A DNA stretch of 9,354 nucleotides from Candidatus Woesearchaeota archaeon (lineage in GTDB: Archaea > Nanobdellota > Nanobdellia > Woesearchaeales > GW2011-AR9), in the NCBI GenBank assembly GCA_016203215.1, contig JACQNF010000084.1, positions 1 through 9,354 of the forward strand, in the 5' to 3' direction. Below the pieces are notes generated by a model, which saw nothing but the letters and a program-made list of their open reading frames with translations, did not search any database and was not told where the DNA came from. This document shows positions 6,438 through 9,354 of this stretch, piece by piece. Both the position numbers and the translations under genes were made by a program. Each line of letters starts with the position of its first letter. Within the stretch, counting starts at the first letter, position 1.

Positions 6438-7499
6438 ATGAAGACAAGAATCAAAAAAGATGTCATCTATACCACGGAGTTTATACTTATTCTTCTTGTG
6501 CTAGGTGTAGCGAGCTTTTTTGGCATTGGGATTGCGTACCCCGAATCGCCGGTTCTCTCATGTGTGCTTATTAGCGTCTTTTGGATGGGCTTCCTTTTTG
6601 TAGCGTATCAGCACAGCCTCTCGACGTTCTTTCTTACATTTCTCACCAGCATAAGTACATTCATAACACTGAGTATCACTCTTGGAAATGGCTATGGGGG
6701 AAATGCTCCTCTTGTCTTGCCCTTCGTATTGCGGTTGGAGGGCGTCTTTCTGTTGGCGACAGGAGTTTCACTCTTAACGTGGTATGGATATAGACAGCTC
6801 AAACTTCGTGAGAAATTTCCTTTGGTTCTCTTCCTTGTCTTTTTATTGCAGTTGATTATTCTTAGTTTCAACACCAGTTATTTTGAAGATTGGATTATTG
6901 AAAATCTATTGACAATCCCGTTTATTATTATTCTTTATTTCACCCACCGCTGGTTTAGATTCTCCCATCTCTCCTACGGTCTCTTCTTTATCTTCCTTGT
7001 ACTCCACATCATCGGAGCGCATTATACCTATTCAGAAGTACCTTTTGGAGATTGGCTTCGTGATACTCTTGCTCTTGATCGAAATCATTTTGACCGGATC
7101 GTGCACTTTAGTTTTGGCTTGCTCTTAGCATATCCCATGAGAGAAATCGTTAAGCGGATTGGCAGCGTAAAGGGATTCTGGGCGCTCTACGTTCCCATCG
7201 AATTTGTCCTTGCGGCAAGTGCGATCTTTGAAATTATAGAATGGTTGATCACTCTTGTTTTTGCCGGCGATCTAGGGATAGCGTATCTTGGAACGCAAGG
7301 CGATCTCTTTGATGCCATCAAAGATATGGGTCTTGCAGGCTTGGGGTCGGTGATAACGATGGTCATTGTGCTCTGTGTTCTCGTGTACTATGATCACCAC
7401 CGGTTCTGGAACGAATGGAAGACAAGTCTCAAGATCAAACAGAAAGCAATCTTGGGCGAGCGCGTGATCAGCGAGCTGGAATTAAAGAGGAAGAAATGA
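6438..7499 (+). CDS. polytopic membrane protein with C-terminal DUF2238 (YjdF-like) domain
   Basis: This 353-residue protein has about ten predicted membrane helices. The C-terminal half (about 145-320) carries the DUF2238/YjdF pattern: GAHYTYSEVPFGDWLRD (193-209), RNHFDRIVHF (215-224), acidic residues in FEIIEW (264-269), and GTQGDLFDAIKDM (285-297). These conserved polar residues at membrane edges suggest a transport or enzymatic site, but the family's function is unknown to me. E. coli YjdF has about 210 residues; here roughly 120-140 extra N-terminal residues add about four more helices (12-34, 37-59, 61-83, 90-117). The start codon is two bases after the preceding stop, with only a weak GGGGCGAG upstream, so expression is likely coupled to the small membrane protein gene. 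It converges on the protease gene with an 8-base gap. Confidence 0.85.
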   Translation: MKTRIKKDVIYTTEFILILLVLGVASFFGIGIAYPESPVLSCVLISVFWMGFLFVAYQHSLSTFFLTFLTSISTFITLSITLGNGYGGNAPLVLPFVLRLEGVFLLATGVSLLTWYGYRQLKLREKFPLVLFLVFLLQLIILSFNTSYFEDWIIENLLTIPFIIILYFTHRWFRFSHLSYGLFFIFLVLHIIGAHYTYSEVPFGDWLRDTLALDRNHFDRIVHFSFGLLLAYPMREIVKRIGSVKGFWALYVPIEFVLAASAIFEIIEWLITLVFAGDLGIAYLGTQGDLFDAIKDMGLAGLGSVITMVIVLCVLVYYDHHRFWNEWKTSLKIKQKAILGERVISELELKRKK

Positions 7500-7511
7500 T
7501 TTTAGAATCAT
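7496..7511. terminator. shared hairpin across two convergent stop codons
   Basis: ATGATT-TTAG-AATCAT is a perfect 6-bp stem with a 4-base loop. It contains the TGA stop of the DUF2238 gene (7497-7499) on the plus strand and the TGA stop of the protease (7508-7510) on the minus strand. T-rich sequence follows on the plus strand (7515-7530), so it may end transcription in one or both directions. Confidence 0.45.
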
Positions 7512-8344
7512 AATATTTTCTTTGTTTCTTCGTAGACTGCTCTTTGGATAAGATCTAATGCATATTCAATTTTTGCACATCCAATTGTTCCCCTTTTGTC
7601 CTTACGCAGTATTGAGCTGGTAGAAGTAACTGCAATCCCCATCAGCACTTTGTTGTCTCCTAAAATGGGAGAACCGCTGTCTCCTCCGTGACCGATCAGA
7701 GAAGTGTCAAAAAGGTCAAATGTCCTCCTCATCACACCAAAACCCGCATCCACACTTGGGTGAACAGAAGATTGAAAAATGTGGCCAACAGTACGTTTCA
7801 GTTCCATCTCTTCGTTATTCCTGGTAAGGTGTGTAACTTCACGCATAACCCGATAATTCTCTTGGGCTCCCCTCTCTTCGTCAAACTGAAAAGGAATTGG
7901 TTGTGGAGATAAAGGGATTTTTGCTTTAATGAGGGCAATATCATGAAGAAAGTCGTGGTAATGGAACGAGGTATCTAGAGGAAATGATTTTCTGTCTGGT
8001 AGTGATTCTCTTCTTAAGACATATGCGCGATATTTGTTCTCGATGGTCTTTGGACTGCCCGTAATTTGTTCCCAATCATCTATCCACTCCTCGATCACAT
8101 GCGCCGCAGTAAGGATATGCCCGTCTGTTGTGATCAACAAACCGCTTCCACCGTTAGCTATCCTCGCTGTTATATTTCCTTTCCCGTCATCTATTTCATC
8201 CATTTCCTTCCCTAAGCGGATAACGTTGCTCTCTACGTTTGTTCGCGCTTCTTCTGGGTTTAAACATGAGTCTTCATCGCCATACAAAACTTGATTCAAA
8301 GCAAGGATACTTTCCAATTGCTGTTGACGGGAACTTGAGACCAT
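7508..8344 (-). CDS. trypsin-like serine protease (S1/PA clan), no signal peptide
   Basis: From ATG 8344 this is a 278-residue protein. The chymotrypsin-fold triad is intact: His82 in GHILTAAHVIEEW (with GSGLLITTDG just before it), Asp135 in HDIALIKAK, and Ser223 in IGHGGDSGSPIL. The last is followed by the substrate-pocket strand VLMGIAVTS. An N-terminal region of about 60 residues (SSSRQQQLESILALNQ...) is helical and charged, with no signal peptide or membrane helix, so the enzyme is predicted to be cytoplasmic or exported by another route. No PDZ domain is present, so it is not a DegP/HtrA of normal layout. The frame can be extended 27 codons to TTG 8425, but that stretch runs into an inverted-repeat element. 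A TATA box sits 23-30 bases before ATG 8344, as for the other leaderless genes here. The substrate is unknown. Confidence 0.88.
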   Translation of the reverse strand: MVSSSRQQQLESILALNQVLYGDEDSCLNPEEARTNVESNVIRLGKEMDEIDDGKGNITARIANGGSGLLITTDGHILTAAHVIEEWIDDWEQITGSPKTIENKYRAYVLRRESLPDRKSFPLDTSFHYHDFLHDIALIKAKIPLSPQPIPFQFDEERGAQENYRVMREVTHLTRNNEEMELKRTVGHIFQSSVHPSVDAGFGVMRRTFDLFDTSLIGHGGDSGSPILGDNKVLMGIAVTSTSSILRKDKRGTIGCAKIEYALDLIQRAVYEETKKIL

Positions 8345-8366
8345 AGCAGTAAAGATTGACCGTCTC

Positions 8367-8374
8367 TTTAAAAA
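8367..8374 (-). promoter_or_regulatory. TATA box of the protease gene (sets start at 8344)
   Basis: TTTTTAAA on the minus strand is centred about 26 bases before ATG 8344. The same spacing is seen at four other genes in the window, so transcription should begin at about that ATG and exclude the upstream TTG. The foldback element begins 16 bases further upstream. Confidence 0.65.
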
Positions 8375-8380
8375 TGATTC

Positions 8381-8389
8381 CAGGGAAAA
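8381..8389. repeat. left flanking direct repeat (candidate target-site duplication)
   Basis: CAGGGAAAA ends exactly at the base before the left terminal inverted repeat. It matches the right flank 8555-8563 (CAGAGAAAA) at 8 of 9 bases. Confidence 0.5.
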
Positions 8390-8554
8390 GGCTTCATCCA
8401 AAAAATGGTTAGCGGCATGAAGCAAAGTCCAATCCTAAATAAACTTCTAGTCGACAAGGGGGACGCCCCATACGGGGAATGTCGACAATTTTATCAAAAG
8501 ATACAGGGACTTTGAGCCGCTAACCTGAGCGAGAGCGAATTTTTGGATGAAGCC
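8390..8554. mobile_element. MITE-like foldback element, 165 bases, family unknown
   Basis: The ends are perfect 15-base inverted repeats: GGCTTCATCCAAAAA at 8390-8404 and its complement at 8540-8554. Further in are two more perfect pairs: GGTTAGCGGC 8407-8416 with 8516-8525, and CAAAGTCC 8423-8430 with 8507-8514. A short AT stem follows (8439-8443/8490-8494), then a central GTCGACA/TGTCGAC stem (8450-8456/8480-8486) enclosing CCCC/GGGG. Directly abutting both ends is a 9-base direct repeat with one difference, CAGGGAAAA (8381-8389) and CAGAGAAAA (8555-8563), which looks like a target-site duplication. No transposase is encoded. The element fits a non-autonomous MITE mobilised in trans. A structured noncoding RNA gene is the main alternative. 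The repeats are seen directly; the mobile nature is inferred. Confidence 0.65.
8450..8486. repeat. central GTCGACA hairpin of the foldback element
   Basis: GTCGACA (8450-8456) pairs perfectly with TGTCGAC (8480-8486). Inside, CCCC (8466-8469) pairs with GGGG (8474-8477) around ATAC, with an asymmetric internal loop of 9 and 2 bases. It is the apex of the larger structure. Confidence 0.7.
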
Positions 8555-8563
8555 CAGAGAAAA
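8555..8563. repeat. right flanking direct repeat (candidate target-site duplication)
   Basis: CAGAGAAAA begins exactly at the base after the right terminal inverted repeat and differs from the left copy at one position. It overlaps an A6 run that, on the minus strand, is a T6 tract and possible terminator for the PHP gene. Confidence 0.5.
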
Positions 8564-8590
8564 AATAGCTTCTAAAGATCACTCAAGATC

Positions 8591-8595
8591 AAAAA
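8591..8595 (-). terminator. possible T-tract terminator of the PHP gene
   Basis: On the minus strand TTTTT begins two bases after the PHP stop codon, and a T6 tract follows at 8565-8560. Either could end the transcript before the foldback element. Confidence 0.4.
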
Positions 8596-8596
8596 T

Positions 8597-9277
8597 TCAC
8601 AAATAACCACGTTCACGAAGGTATGCAAATCCTGCTTCCCGTGCGTTTTTCAATTCGTGAAGCGTATGCGCATCGCTATTAACATAGATCCGATCAGCGA
8701 GAGCTAACATCCGATCCAATTGCGCAAAATCTACTTTTCCTTTAAGAAGATAAACCCCATTCAGTTCTAAAGGGATGTTATGCTCATTTGCTTTTCTCGT
8801 CACTGCTTCAATATCTAAATACTGCTGGTAAGAATCGAGGACGTACGGATGTCCTAAGACATTAATTTGTTGACCAAAGCGCTCAATGGCTTGGCAGTAT
8901 GCTTCCGTTACTTTCGTAAAATCACCAGAATAGATTTCTTTGTGAAGAGAGAGGATGAGGAAATCTCCTTTTTTTCCCTGGATGTGGTCGCAGATGTCGC
9001 CCTGTTCATTCAAGAGATCGCCTTCAACGCCGAAAATAACATTCACACCATTGTCATGAACATTCTGCCAGCGTCGTTCCGTTTGAACAGTCCCTCTAAA
9101 TCCTTTTTTTGCAAAGTTACATTTGTCTAAGGTGGCTTGTGAATGGTCGGTGATGGCAATTTCTTGTAACCCGAAAACACCTGCCCAGTGAACGAGTTCG
9201 TCAATGGTATTAAGCCCGTCAGAATAATTCAGGGAATGCATGTGGTAATCGCGGCCGTCGGGATTGATGATTTCCAT
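8597..9277 (-). CDS. PHP-domain metal-dependent hydrolase
   Basis: This 226-residue protein is a complete stand-alone PHP domain (polymerase and histidinol phosphatase fold). The metal ligands appear in family order: His12 and His14 (DYHMHS), Asp20 (YSDG), Asp44-His45 (ITDHS), Glu85 (GVEGD), His112 (LSLHKE), His143 (LGHPY), and Asp202 and His204 (NSDAHT). These would hold two or three metal ions for phosphoester hydrolysis. Close relatives include histidinol-phosphatase-like enzymes, nucleotide or phosphate phosphodiesterases such as YcdX, and the PHP domain of polymerase X. No polymerase domain is attached here and no histidine-biosynthesis gene is nearby, so the substrate is open. The start is supported by a TATA box centred 26 bases upstream. 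It is transcribed toward the protease gene, but a T-tract and the foldback element separate the two. Confidence 0.9.
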   Translation of the reverse strand: MEIINPDGRDYHMHSLNYSDGLNTIDELVHWAGVFGLQEIAITDHSQATLDKCNFAKKGFRGTVQTERRWQNVHDNGVNVIFGVEGDLLNEQGDICDHIQGKKGDFLILSLHKEIYSGDFTKVTEAYCQAIERFGQQINVLGHPYVLDSYQQYLDIEAVTRKANEHNIPLELNGVYLLKGKVDFAQLDRMLALADRIYVNSDAHTLHELKNAREAGFAYLRERGYL

Positions 9278-9299
9278 TCAAATAAGAGATATTGGGTGA

Positions 9300-9307
9300 T
9301 TTATAAT
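9300..9307 (-). promoter_or_regulatory. TATA box of the PHP gene
   Basis: ATTATAAA on the minus strand is centred about 26 bases before the ATG at 9277, predicting a leaderless transcript. I see nothing further that I can assign between this box and the window end. Confidence 0.65.
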
Positions 9308-9354
9308 CTTTCTGAAAGAGAAAATTAGTCTCTGGCAGGCGTACGGTGAAAGAG

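Noticed and set aside
8450..8486. GTCGACA hairpin as a simple rho-independent terminator
   Set aside because: It is not followed by a T-tract on either strand and forms the apex of a longer nested structure, so a terminator does not explain it.
1..9354. CRISPR array or defence locus
   Set aside because: No regularly spaced repeats and no cas or known defence genes were seen.

Overview
The window looks archaeal. Five protein-coding genes have a TATA-like octamer whose centre lies about 24-32 bases before the start codon, as expected for leaderless or nearly leaderless archaeal transcripts. A tRNA gene carries a short intron at the archaeal 37/38 position and encodes no CCA. The gene families (DUF2073/DUF2072 pair, single-domain ZPR1 zinc finger protein, archaeal-type SMC) fit a euryarchaeal or DPANN (Woesearchaeota-like) genome. 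The exact lineage is an inference and cannot be fixed from this piece.

Left part, 1-2400. A truncated OapB/ArvB-family (DUF2073) gene is followed by its usual partner, an OapC/ArvC zinc-ribbon protein. Convergent to them is a ZPR1-type zinc finger gene. It shares a divergent promoter region with an intron-containing tRNA-Gly(TCC). Next is a protein of unknown function with one membrane anchor and a probable beta-rich outer domain.

Centre, 2440-7500. A full-length SMC ATPase has its own promoter. It is followed on the same strand, with no visible new promoter, by a small two-helix membrane protein (DUF5676/holin-like) and a polytopic DUF2238 (YjdF-like) membrane protein with an extra N-terminal membrane block. 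No ScpA or ScpB gene lies next to smc. The DUF2238 gene converges on a protease gene, and their two TGA stop codons form the ends of one small hairpin.

Right part, 7500-9354, minus strand. A PHP-domain metal-dependent hydrolase lies upstream of a trypsin-like serine protease with an intact His-Asp-Ser triad and no signal peptide. Between them is the most interesting object in the window: a roughly 165-base foldback element (8390-8554). It has perfect 15-base terminal inverted repeats, further nested inverted arms, and a near-perfect 9-base direct repeat abutting both ends (CAGGGAAAA / CAGAGAAAA). This is the signature of a miniature inverted-repeat transposable element (MITE) or a related structured element, inserted directly upstream of the protease promoter. 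I did not recognise its family.

The protease reading frame can be extended through one arm of this element to a TTG codon. The promoter position instead points to the ATG at 8344 as the true start.
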